Assembly: GCA_000151295.1 (NCBI GenBank)
Contig: GG745399.1
Location: 22,834-42,278 of the forward strand
Direction of reading: 5' to 3'
Length of the DNA: 19,445 bases
Origin: Allomyces macrogynus ATCC 38327
Taxonomy: Eukaryota > Blastocladiomycota > Blastocladiomycetes > Blastocladiales > Blastocladiaceae
The position numbers were made by a program, and so were the translations under genes. The notes under the pieces were generated by a model. That model was not told the DNA's origin. It searched no databases and was given only the letters and a program-made list of their open reading frames with translations. Below, piece by piece: positions 10,701 to 19,445 of this stretch; positions within the stretch are counted from its first letter, which is position 1, and each line of letters begins with the position of its first letter.

Positions 10701-13023
10701 GACGCGTATCACGGCTCACGAGGTCGAAATCGGTCCCTTCACCGACGCAAGCGAGTGCAATGAGTCGCACATGTGCCAGACGTGCCGCCATGGCCAGAGC
10801 ACCGTGTTCGTGACTGCATCCAACTTGTCTACCGTCTCACACCGGTTCCCCGGGTGCGGACCCACGCCATCCGCGCAGTCTCGCTCGTGGCCGTCGACGT
10901 GCTCAATCCGGTCACAGTACGGTGTCGAGCTGATTCGCGGCATCGACCGTGGGATACGCGCGAATGCGGTCGGCACGGTCGTGTCGTTGGGCGTGCTGCT
11001 CGTGGCCATGGTCGTGGTGCTGGCAAGCGCACACATGGCTCTGAGGAACCGATCGCGCAAGATCATGGTGGACCGGTCGTCGGTGATTCTCGTACGCCCG
11101 TCCATGGCGAATTACATTGCGCTGCTCAGCGTCGTCATGGATGCGGTCGAGCTGTCGTCCTTGTTCCTAGTAAGTTTTCACACTGCCCATGATTGCTCTC
11201 CACCCATTGGAACTCTGACTGACTGTTCCGTGCTCTAGCCGTGGCAAATACCGTGGATCTCGACGCTCTATGGCGGTGCCACGGGCCTGTACCAGTCGAC
11301 CGGCGCCCAAGTCGCATCCATTATTGCGGCTCTCGTTTGGATCGCGTTCGCCGTCATCTTTTTGCACAGGTCGCTGCTGCACTGGTTCCAGCGGCAAGCC
11401 CCGCTCCTGCTTGTGCTCGGCGCCTATTTGCTCCCGCTCATCGGCAACATTGGCCTGCTGCCCGTGGTATCGGGCTTGTCGGCCCCGTTCCGCATCTCGT
11501 GCACGACCAACCTGTGCTATGTGACGGGAGACTGCAGCGGGTCGGCATGGACGTTGGTTCATTGGGTCAAGATTGTGGTCGCGGGGTTCTGCTTGCTGGT
11601 CTACTTGCCGCTGTACGTGTGCTTGCATTCCCAGACTCTCGATTGAAATGGGGCACGAACTGACCAGGGCGACCGTGCCCCGCACCGCAGAAATATCTAC
11701 TCTTCGTCTCTGTGGCAAAAGTTGCAAGAAGACCTCGATGTGTTTGTCCGCACGTGGCTCAATGTCGGGCAGAATGCGGTCAAAGTGCTGCTGTGCCTGG
11801 TCGCTGCGCTGCTCCCGAGATTCATCTTCCCGGTGCTCGTCCTCAACCTGGTCGCGACTCTCTTGCTGATCGCCATGGTCGCGCGCGGCAACCCGACGCG
11901 GATTCCGTGGTACCCAATCATGAAACGTATGTGCCCATTCGCATCTCGTGCGTTTGCATGTTGCTCACCGGCGTTCTCTTGCCGGGATTGTAGTGTGCAG
12001 CCTGGCGGCGGCGCTCGGCACGGCGGTCATTGCGCTTGTTACCTATGTGCTCAACGTGACCGATCCGATAATTCCGACGGCCGCGCTCGCCATTCAATGG
12101 ATTGCGACCCTCTCGGCTGGCGCGATTGCGTTCCGGCGCCGTTTCGCGCGCATTTTCTTGCCGACGCCGAGGCGACGCGACAAGATCTCGATGCTGGCCA
12201 AGCTATTTCGTGTCGGGCGGCGATCGTACGCGTTCTTTCTCGTTCTTAGATGATGTCGAAATGATGCGGATCTGACCGAGTACTTGCAGTCAAACAAGCT
12301 CGACGCCGCAGAACATGTCGGAATCCGGCGAGCACTTTGGGTCGGCCTTGCCCAAGGTGCGCATCCGCATGCATTTCAGCTTTCCTAGAACCTGCCTGAT
12401 GCATGGACTAACTAGCGCGCCCGCACCAGGCTTGGAAGCGCACCGTGACACAGTGGCTCGTTGATCTCGAATCCCGCAAGCTCTTGACGGCCGCCGACCT
12501 GACGTGGCTCTTGCTCGACCTCGACCTCCCCGCGGGCTCCTTCGTGCATGGCGTGGCCGTCGCCGCGCAAGGCGACCCAGACAAGTTTGCCGACCTGTTG
12601 CTGCACCAGCCGATGCTGCACCTCGTGCGCTCGCGCATGCTCGCGCGCGACTCGGTGCTGGGCCGCATGGGCTCATCGCATCGCCGCGCGTCCCGCAGCC
12701 ACGAGGTTTCCGCGGCTGAGAAAGGGGATCCCGCGGCCGTCACGTCCACGGCTGTGCTGCCATCGAGTGTGCCGATGGTGCTGGTCTCTGCGGCCATGGC
12801 GATGCATGGGGGGATTCGCGAGGAGAGCGAGGCGCCGCTGCCGGCGTTGGACGCGGGGAGCGTGCCATGGCACGAAGGCGCGGCGCGGGACGTCGTGCCG
12901 CGGGTGGGTAACAGAGCGATGGTGAAGAAGAGCGCGCTGGTGGAGACTAGTGCGCTGGTGGAGAGGAACACTTTGGTGGAGACTGATGCAAGGATGGATG
13001 AATCCACGGCGGTGGACAACTAG
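7743..13023 (+). CDS. Receptor copy C: complete tandem PBP1-domain multi-pass membrane protein
   Basis: Exons are: 7743-8131, 8228-8637, 8702-8962, 9036-9204, 9275-9381, 9462-10564, 10639-11169, 11239-11612, 11691-11926, 11994-12225, 12290-12356 and 12430-13023 (TAG). They sum to 4473 nt, or 1490 residues from the first ATG. Later in-frame ATGs at 7797 and 7878 are equally possible starts. In order: a hydrophobic signal core at about residues 101-113 ending HFARA; PBP1 domain 1 (about 120-500) with the family signature GIRAAFREIN.AGG and DDGY; PBP1 domain 2 (about 525-870) with GVRAAFQ; a Cys linker (C853, C859, C862, C886, C901); about eight helices (roughly 922-947, 970-990, 1012-1032, 1044-1068, 1093-1117, a long 1140-1175, 1194-1214, 1220-1241); an Arg-rich juxtamembrane stretch; an unrecognised cytosolic domain (about 1294-1365) with WLVDLE, LLLDL and GDPDKFADLL; and a low-complexity tail. 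By family knowledge PBP1 ectodomains bind amino acids and related ligands, as in class C GPCRs, but the canonical class C seven-helix core is not obvious here. A plasma-membrane sensor role is inferred. Confidence 0.87.
8040..8099 (+). other. Predicted signal peptide core of copy C
   Basis: The codons read WPGLILLALLLVMPTHFARA: a Leu-rich core followed by a small-residue cleavage context (ARA before ELVFG). The mature PBP1 domain starts right after it. It lies about 100 codons after the most upstream in-frame ATG, which is unusually deep for a cleaved signal, so the true start or an upstream intron remains open. Confidence 0.65.
12799..12843 (+). other. Conserved tail motif, copy C
   Basis: This 15-codon counterpart of the copy A motif includes GIREESEAPLP and begins 123 codons into the last exon in both genes. 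Flanking residues on each side differ strongly between the paralogues. Confidence 0.65.
12928..12999 (+). repeat. 18-nt (hexapeptide) tandem repeat, copy C C-terminus
   Basis: Four in-frame 18-nt units encode KSALVE, TSALVE, RNTLVE and the diverged TDARMD, immediately before the stop region. They are related in length and composition to the ENGASV-type hexapeptides of copy A. Confidence 0.8.
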
Positions 13024-13445
13024 ATTTGGATATGCACTGAGCTTGCTCGGAACCGTTGTCGCGGTGACCCGCAATGGCTATAGAAGACCGAGACAACAGT
13101 TATGAAAGCTGTCTAACGTGTTCTGCTTCATCGATTCTCGACTCGCGCGGAATTGGAGCGGCAAGGTCGGTCAAGAGTTTAGTGCCACACGTGACCGCGT
13201 AAAGTCCTTGATCAGGCACGAAATGAGAGAATGCCAGTGAGCGACCCGCCGACCGGCGTACGACGACTGGGCACGCCGACCAGGTCCTACAACTTGCTGC
13301 AACGGCGAGCTCGACACTGTCAACATCACGTCCACTCGCGAGCCCGTGCCGCCGTGGCGCACTCCAGCTGCTGCCGTCCAGCGGACCCACGCTGTGCCCC
13401 TCCTTCCGACTGGCCCTTTGCCGTCACCGGCTCTCGTCACCCACT
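13024..13445. other. Intergenic stretch between copy C and the kinase
   Basis: This stretch of about 420 bases has no supported gene. It should contain the 3' UTR of copy C and the promoter and 5' UTR of the kinase. Open frames on both strands (for example 13100-13390 on the minus strand) show no recognisable domain. Confidence 0.55.
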
Positions 13446-16400
13446 ATGGATGCTCCACCAAGTAGCCAAGAGCCTATTTCTGGCACATTTGATACAGTTT
13501 CGCCGGGTGCAACACCGAGCGATCTGGCCTCGTCCATCGATGCGGAGCAGAAGCATCTGCTGCCTCCAATTTCCGTATCCACTACGGCTGCTCCCGCCGA
13601 AGATGCCACCCACGATGGCGGTGCCATATCGGAGCTCGGATCCGCCACCGTCGCTGTTGCTACGACGGCCGCTGCCGAATCGCGCATGGGGTCGTTACTC
13701 CCTGCGGCGTCGGACCGCAAGCTCGTGCCCGACTCGACATTGACCCCGTCATTTTCCAGCTCGAGAGAGCCTGGCTCTGAGGGCGCCGGCGCCGACCAGT
13801 CGGATGCTTCGATGCCGGCCGGCCTTGTCACGCCTGACGCATCACCTTTAAGCGATACGATTCCGCCCGACGCGGCAGCACCGACCCACCTGTCCTTGGC
13901 TCTGCCTGTCCTCTCTCCCGAGCCCGGGAGCGTGAAATTGTCGACGGAATCCATGGACACCGGTGGCAACGCGGAACCCACGCTCCGCACTGGATTACGG
14001 CACGCGTCGCGCTCGATGCCCATGCTCTTCCACTCAAACGACGTGCTTTCGAGCAACAGCGCGGCAACAGCCGACTGCACCGCATCGACCGACGTGCAGC
14101 ACGCCGCGACACTTCCGCCGCAAACCATTGTCCGCGCCGAATCAGCGCCCGACTCGCCGTCCAGCTCCGACCAGAGCCTCGACCCCACCGCCGCGACGCG
14201 CACTGCACCGCAGCCTCCATCGGTCGACGCACAGACGCTACAACTGATGCGGCAGGCCGCGACCGAAGTCGTTGCGCGCACCACGGTGCCACGCGTCGCC
14301 GGCTCCCCACTCGCCGTCCCAGTTCACGATTCGCTCACGGTCGGCGGCAGCGCTTCCTCGCCCGGTGCGCCACGCGTGCCCGGTACTGCGCTCCCGCTCG
14401 CAACCATCCGCAACCGGTCGCGGTCCATGGCCAAATCGATCACGCTCACGGACGTGCCGCAAACCCCGCCGTCATTGCCGCGATCTGTTGCCGAATCGCC
14501 CGGCCGTGGGACCCCCTCGCGGCCGTCGCGATCCCCGTCCGTCTTTTCGAGTATCGCTGCCGTCATGATCCCGACCCAGGACAGCAGCAAGGGCGTTGGT
14601 CGGCGGTCGTCCGGTGGGAGCGGGCCCGTACGGACCGGCTCCACCAGCCGCGCGCGTCCCGGCAGCGACCGCGACATAGATTCTGCGGCCCCCACCGGGA
14701 CCGAAGAAGCCGCATCTGAGCAGCACGGCCCTCGCGCTCGGTCGATCAGTGCATTTGCGCCGCCACGGCCCGCGGCCGAACTTGCCAAACTCGCCATGCG
14801 CGTGCGCAGCAAGTCGTCGGCCGTCTCGCGCAGCCAAGCGGCGCTCGCCGAGTCCAAGGCCGCAGCCGCCGTCGGGATTCGCGCCGTACGTCCACGGAAA
14901 CTGAGCGGGTCGATGCCGCTCGCGCAGAACCGCAAAGCCGGTGGACCGCCACCGCCGCCGGGCAAGGACGCGGCGGCGAAAAGCACGTCAGCGATGCCGA
15001 TGCCCGTCTCCGACTCGCCCGAGGCCTCGTCGACACCCGCGTCCGGACGGAGCCGTGGAGTCTCGCGCGCGAGTTTGGGTGTGGCCGATAGGACGCCGGC
15101 GCCGTCGATCCCGAACGTGGTCTTGACCGACATGGACTCGAACCCGGACGTGAGTATGGAGCCCGTCGTCACGGTGTCGGCACCGCGGCGCACGGTCGCG
15201 TGGAGCGATGCGCCCCCGCAAGCGGCCGGGCCCAAGATTCGAATTACTGTGGGCGGGGACGACGACGAGGACGACGAGAGAGACGACGAGTTTGGCGGCA
15301 TGCACGGCCGTGATCGCGAAGTAACCGTCGACGACGAGGACGAAGACGATTGGCAAGTGCAACCACAGCGCGACCGATACTATGACCCGGAAGAGGACGA
15401 CGAGGTGCCTTCGGTCCCGTTGCGTGTGCCGCTCAAGGGCAGTATGGGCGCGCTGGCGACGGGCGGGCCGCCGTTGCCGCTAGCGCGGATCGTGAGCAGA
15501 TCCAGGACCGCACTGACGGACTCGGGCGGCGCTGGGCCCGCCGATTTGCTCGCGTCGGCGCGCAATCTGTTTCTCGGCGCGTCCAACTCGGGTAGCGGTG
15601 GGGTTGCCGCCGCGAACGGCGACGACGCGGCCAATGGCGACTACTTGAACTACCTGCTGACACGCAAGTTCAGCTCGGCCAATTTCATTATGCGCATGGA
15701 GTCGAAGGACGTTGTCTGGGATACGGGCGCGCCACAAGCCAAGTTTGTGGGCCCTTTCTTGCTCGGCTCGGTGATTGGTAAGGGTGCTTATGGCAAGGTC
15801 AAGGACGGTCTGTGCTCGGAAACGCTGCAGCCCGTCGCCATCAAGATTGTCGGGCACAAGCGGCTGCGCAAGATCACGAACGGGGTCGAGTCGGTGACAC
15901 GCGAGATTGCGACGCTCAAGCGGTTGCGCGGGCACCCGAACGTTGTGCGGCTGCTCGAAGTCTACGCCAAGGCCGAGGACCCGGACGGGAATGTCGACTG
16001 GATGCCGTGGTCCGAGCACCTCGAGCAGGCGGGCGAGTACAAGACGCTCAAGCGGTACCTCGTCTTTGAGTATTGTCACGGCAACGTGCAGGGACTGCTG
16101 GACTCGGCGCCGGGTGGCAAGTTGCCGCTGCACCAGGTGCAAGAGTACGTTATCATTACTTCGACGTCTGCCCAACGACTCGACCCCATCTCACGCCACC
16201 GCCGCGCGCGACTAGCTACACCAAGCAACTCATCGAGGGTCTCACGTACCTGTGCGCGCGGCACGTCATCCACCGCGACATCAAGCCGGCCAACCTGCTC
16301 CTGACCGTCGACGGCCTGCTCAAGGTCTCCGACTTTGGCGTGGCCGAGGTACTTTCGCCGTACGACGGGTTTGACGCGTGCCAGAATTTCGCGGGCACGC

Positions 16401-17319
16401 ACCACTACATGTCACCCGAAGTGGCCGCGGGAGACTTGCACCCATCGGGCGAGAAAGTCGACGTGTGGGCCGCGGGCGTGACCGTCTACAACATGGCGTT
16501 TGGCCGGTTCCCTTTTGACGACCAGGGTGGGAGGAGTGACGATTACGGGCCGGCCGCGCAGGTCATGGGCCTGTACGAGCGGATCCAGGCGGCGCAGCTC
16601 ACGTTCCCCGAGGAGACGCACAAGAAGCTCGCCAAGCTGCTGATGGGTACATTTGTGATCCGCTCGCTGGGCGCAACGGGTTGGATGAAGTCATTTGCTC
16701 ACACGACGCTCTTCCTCGACTAGGCATGCTCAAAAAGGACCCGGCCCAACGATTGACGCTCGCGCAAATCCGTCGTGCCGAGTTCCTGACCATGGTTCCG
16801 ACTGACCTGGCCACCAACGACTACGTGCCACTTCCGACACTGACGGCTGACGCGGCCGTCGTGCATGCCGCCGCGACACTCGGGCGGCAGCGCGGTCTTC
16901 TCTCGCCGAGCCGGCCCACGACACCGTCGTCCATGGGCACGACCTCGTCGCGCCCCGGGTCACCGCTCGCTCGACCCTCGACGGACGACGACGAAAGTGA
17001 GGCCGACCGCACGCGCGTACCCTACTCGTTGTTCCCCGTGCTCGAACCGCTGTTCCCGGACCTGGCCGACTTGACACCGCTGTCTGGACGTAATGCCAGC
17101 GCCGTGCAGCTCGACGTGCCCATGGCCGCCAGCAGTCGCGCGTCAAGTGCGAATGCCTCTTCGGCCGCGTCGTCGGCGCGCGGGAGTTACGCCGAGGGCC
17201 TGGCGAGTGCCGAGGCTGTGGTTGGAGTGATCAAAGACCGCGATGTCGGTGGAGGGAGTGGGGTCATGGCGAGTGTGACGGCGCGAATCGGGTTCCGGCT
17301 CGGGTTCTTTGGACGGTGA
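13446..17319 (+). CDS. LKB1/STK11-like serine/threonine protein kinase with long disordered N-terminus
   Basis: Exons are 13446-16144, 16216-16646 and 16724-17319 (TGA), giving 3726 nt or 1241 residues; both introns restore conserved kinase sequence. The first in-frame ATG has a good context (CACTATGG). Residues 1 to about 770 are Ser/Pro/Ala/Arg-rich low complexity, with an acidic Asp/Glu tract encoded at about 15255-15410. The kinase domain (about 772-1066) has the Gly loop GKGAYGKV (778-785), Lys800 in VAIK, HRD (919-921), DFG (939-941), SPE in the activation segment, and an invariant-type D.W..GV..Y.M helix F. The strings SETL, KLRKITNG, VQGLLDS, KPANLLLT and DFGVAEVL are typical of LKB1 rather than CaMKK or Elm1/Sak1 kinases. 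LKB1 phosphorylates the activation loop of AMPK-family kinases; that role is inferred here. About 25 extra residues separate strands beta4 and beta5. The C-terminal 175 residues are low complexity with no prenylation CaaX box. Confidence 0.85.
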
Positions 17320-17880
17320 GCGAGACGGAGGGCGACGAGAGCGAGACTCGGTTGCCTGACAGACGGACGAGCGGACGGGTGGGAAGACTTGATGGTGGAG
17401 CGGAACACATAGATATTCTTGGTTTTTCGGGCACGGCCGAGATCAGGCTGATCGTTGGCAAATGCCATTGGAAACGGCGACGCGGTGTTTCAAAGTCACA
17501 ACAGGCAAGGTCGAGCGAGGGAGCACTCTCGCTTCGGCTTCGGGTGTGGAAGGTGTCACACAAGGAAACAAAAATCTCTTGTCCAACGCGAAAAGGCCCA
17601 GCAGTCAGAGAGGTGCTTTCCAGTATCTGTTTGCTCGGCGACGAGAGATCGGTGGGTGTGTCTCGCAGTGTCTCGCGTGTTGGCGCGGGGGCAGGTGGTT
17701 AACACAGGACCGCGCGTCGCGTCGTTCCCGCAGAGCAAAAGGAAGAAAGACGAGAGCTAACGCGCGCGGCTCCCTCTGACGCCCATCCCACGTCGTCCAC
17801 TGTCGTCGTCATCGCGTCTTCGATTCCCCACCGTCGTGGTTGACGTCGGCTCTCCTCACGTCCCCGTCCCGAGCGTGCCG
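17320..17880. other. Intergenic stretch between kinase and dehydrogenase
   Basis: About 560 bases should contain the kinase 3' UTR and the promoter and 5' leader of the dehydrogenase. Several overlapping open frames at 17316-17779 are low-complexity Arg/Ser-rich translations with no domain, so I do not call a gene. Confidence 0.55.
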
Positions 17881-19445
17881 ATGCTCCAACCCACGCCCAG
17901 CGCGACCACCTCCACGGCCATCGACCCCACCAAGATGCCGCACGACGGAACGCCCTCTACCGGCACTATGAAACCCGTCGACCTCGCCAACTACATTGCC
18001 GGCTCCCGCACGGTGCCCGCCGCGGGCACGCCGACGATGCCCGTCACGACACCGCACTCGGGCGCCGTCATTGCATACGTGCCGCTGTCGTCGGCGAGCG
18101 ACGTCCGCCTGGCCGTCGAGGCCGCTGCGGTACGTCCGCACCGCAGAGAAGATTGAATTTTGGGCACCAAAACTCACGATCGCACACTTTTTCGGACACG
18201 CCTAGGCCGCGTTCCCAGCGTGGAGCGCGCGCACTGTCAAGGACCGCGTGCAAATTGTGTTGCGGTACCACCACCTGATCGCGAGCAAGTATGCCGACGA
18301 GCTCGCCGACTTGATTGTCAAGGAACACGGCAAGGTGAGCCTCGCCATCTCTTTGCTTCATCACGCGCGCATGCACGACGCCATCTCACGCCCTCCACCT
18401 CCACCGGTAGACCAAGGCCGAGGCCCTCGCCGAAATCGCCAAGGGCAACGAGACGGTCGAGTACGCGTGCGCTTTGCCCGAACTCGTCTCCGGCCGGATC
18501 CAAGAAGTCTCGCGCGGCGTCTTGTGCCAGGACCGCCGTGTCCCGCTCGGTGTCGTGGCTACGATCGTGCCGTTCAACTTCCCGTTCATGGTCCCGCACT
18601 GGACTTTGCCCATTGCGCTGGCACTCGGGAACACGGTCGTGCTCAAGCCGTCGGAAAAGGTGCCGCTGACGATGACCCGCGCCGCCGAGATTTGGGCCGA
18701 GGCCGGACTTCCCGCGGGCGTGCTGAACCTCGTACACGGGACCGCTGAGACGGTCACGGCCCTCGTCGATGCGCCGCAAGTGCAGGTGGTCACGTTTGTC
18801 GGCACGTCGCGCGTCGCTGAAATCGTGCACCAGCGCGCGCGCGCGCTCAACAAGCGCGTGCTCGCGCTCGGCGGGGCCAAGAACCATCTCGTGGCGGTAC
18901 CCGACTGCAACGTGACCATGGCCGCGCAAGATATCGTCAATTCGTTTTGCGGTTGCTCGGGCCAGCGGTGCATGGCCGCCTCGGTGCTGTTAGTCGTCGG
19001 CGACCAACCGGCATTGATAGATGCGGTCGTCGCCAAGGCGCGCGCGTTGACGGAGCGCGAAGTCGGTCCCGTGATTGATGCCGCAAGCGTGACCCGGATC
19101 CGCGGGTACATTGACGACGCCGAAAAGGCGCCGGGCGTGAAAGTGTTGCTCGATGGGCGCGACTGGACGCAGCGGCTCGCGCCCGGTACTTTTGTTGGCC
19201 CGACGATTCTGCTGCACACGAACCCGGCCGACCGCGCGTTGCACGACGAGATATTCGGGCCTGTGCTGAGCATTCTGCAAGTGCCCGACCTGGCGACAGC
19301 GATCAAGATTGAGAATGCCAACCCGTACGGGAACGCGGCGTGCATTTACACGTCGTCGGGTCATGTCGCCGAGCAGTGTGCGGCGCGGTTCCAGGCAGGG
19401 ATGGTGGGCGTGAACATAGGTGTGCCGGTCCCGCGTGAGCCGTTT
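17881..19445 (+). CDS. Methylmalonate-semialdehyde dehydrogenase-like aldehyde dehydrogenase (3' partial)
   Basis: Exons are 17881-18129, 18206-18334 and 18411 to the right edge; all junctions are phase 0 and 471 residues are visible. The likely reaction is CoA-dependent oxidation of methylmalonate or malonate semialdehyde to propionyl- or acetyl-CoA, in valine/thymine or inositol catabolism. Visible ALDH hallmarks: PFNFP with the oxyanion Asn, KPSE cofactor-binding Lys, FVGTS, catalytic Cys at about residue 313 in SGQRCMA, EIFGPVL and NPYGN. The general-base Glu of ordinary ALDHs is missing (LGGAKNH at that site), which is typical of the acylating ALDH6/IolA group, as is GVNIGVPVP at the edge. 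About ten residues seem missing before GPVI (near 19060-19072). The first ATG at 17881 is chosen because the frame is open from there. The N-terminus lacks Arg and does not look like a mitochondrial presequence, although ALDH6 enzymes of animals are mitochondrial. Confidence 0.85.

Noticed and set aside
13424..15301. Long minus-strand open frames opposite the kinase N-terminus (13424-14284, 14324-15301).
   Set aside because: They mirror the GC-rich, Ser/Ala-biased plus-strand exon, show no domain, and end within the kinase gene. They are best explained as composition shadows.
17316..17779. Three overlapping open frames after the kinase stop.
   Set aside because: They have low-complexity Arg/Ser-rich translations, no domain and no splice support. 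They probably lie in untranslated sequence.
18318..19345. Minus-strand open frames of 203 and 319 codons over the dehydrogenase.
   Set aside because: They lie exactly antisense to strongly conserved ALDH coding sequence and have no recognisable product.

Overview
The window looks like nuclear DNA of a GC-rich, intron-dense eukaryotic microbe. Genes are cut by short introns (61-96 nt where I could place them), mostly GTACG(T) at the donor and TAG or CAG at the acceptor. There are no bacterial ribosome-binding sites or operons. My best guess is an early-diverging zoosporic fungus such as Blastocladiomycota (Allomyces-like). That guess rests on base composition, intron style and gene content only, and no marker gene here proves it. 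All supported genes are on the + strand.

Positions 1-13023 hold a tandem array of three paralogues of a large multi-pass receptor-like protein. Copy A (1-4762) enters from the left edge. Copy B (5107-7252) is a decayed pseudogene. Copy C (7743-13023) is complete, with a 12-exon model whose coding length is divisible by three (1490 residues from the most upstream ATG). The architecture is: signal peptide; two tandem type-1 periplasmic-binding-protein (PBP1, branched-chain amino-acid-binding-like) domains; a Cys-containing linker; about eight hydrophobic helices; a basic juxtamembrane stretch; a conserved cytosolic domain I do not recognise; and a repeat-rich tail with one strongly conserved short motif. 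Ten consecutive internal exons of A and C have identical lengths, so the two are close duplicates under coding constraint.

Positions 13446-17319 encode a Ser/Thr kinase whose catalytic domain reads like LKB1/STK11, behind a roughly 770-residue low-complexity N-terminal extension. Positions 17881-19445 encode the start of an aldehyde dehydrogenase of the methylmalonate-semialdehyde dehydrogenase (ALDH6/IolA) type, which runs off the right edge.

The receptors probably sense a small extracellular ligand (amino-acid-like, by family analogy) and signal through the unknown cytosolic domain. Nothing in the sequence links them functionally to the kinase or the dehydrogenase. I saw no tRNA, rRNA, CRISPR or intact mobile element.
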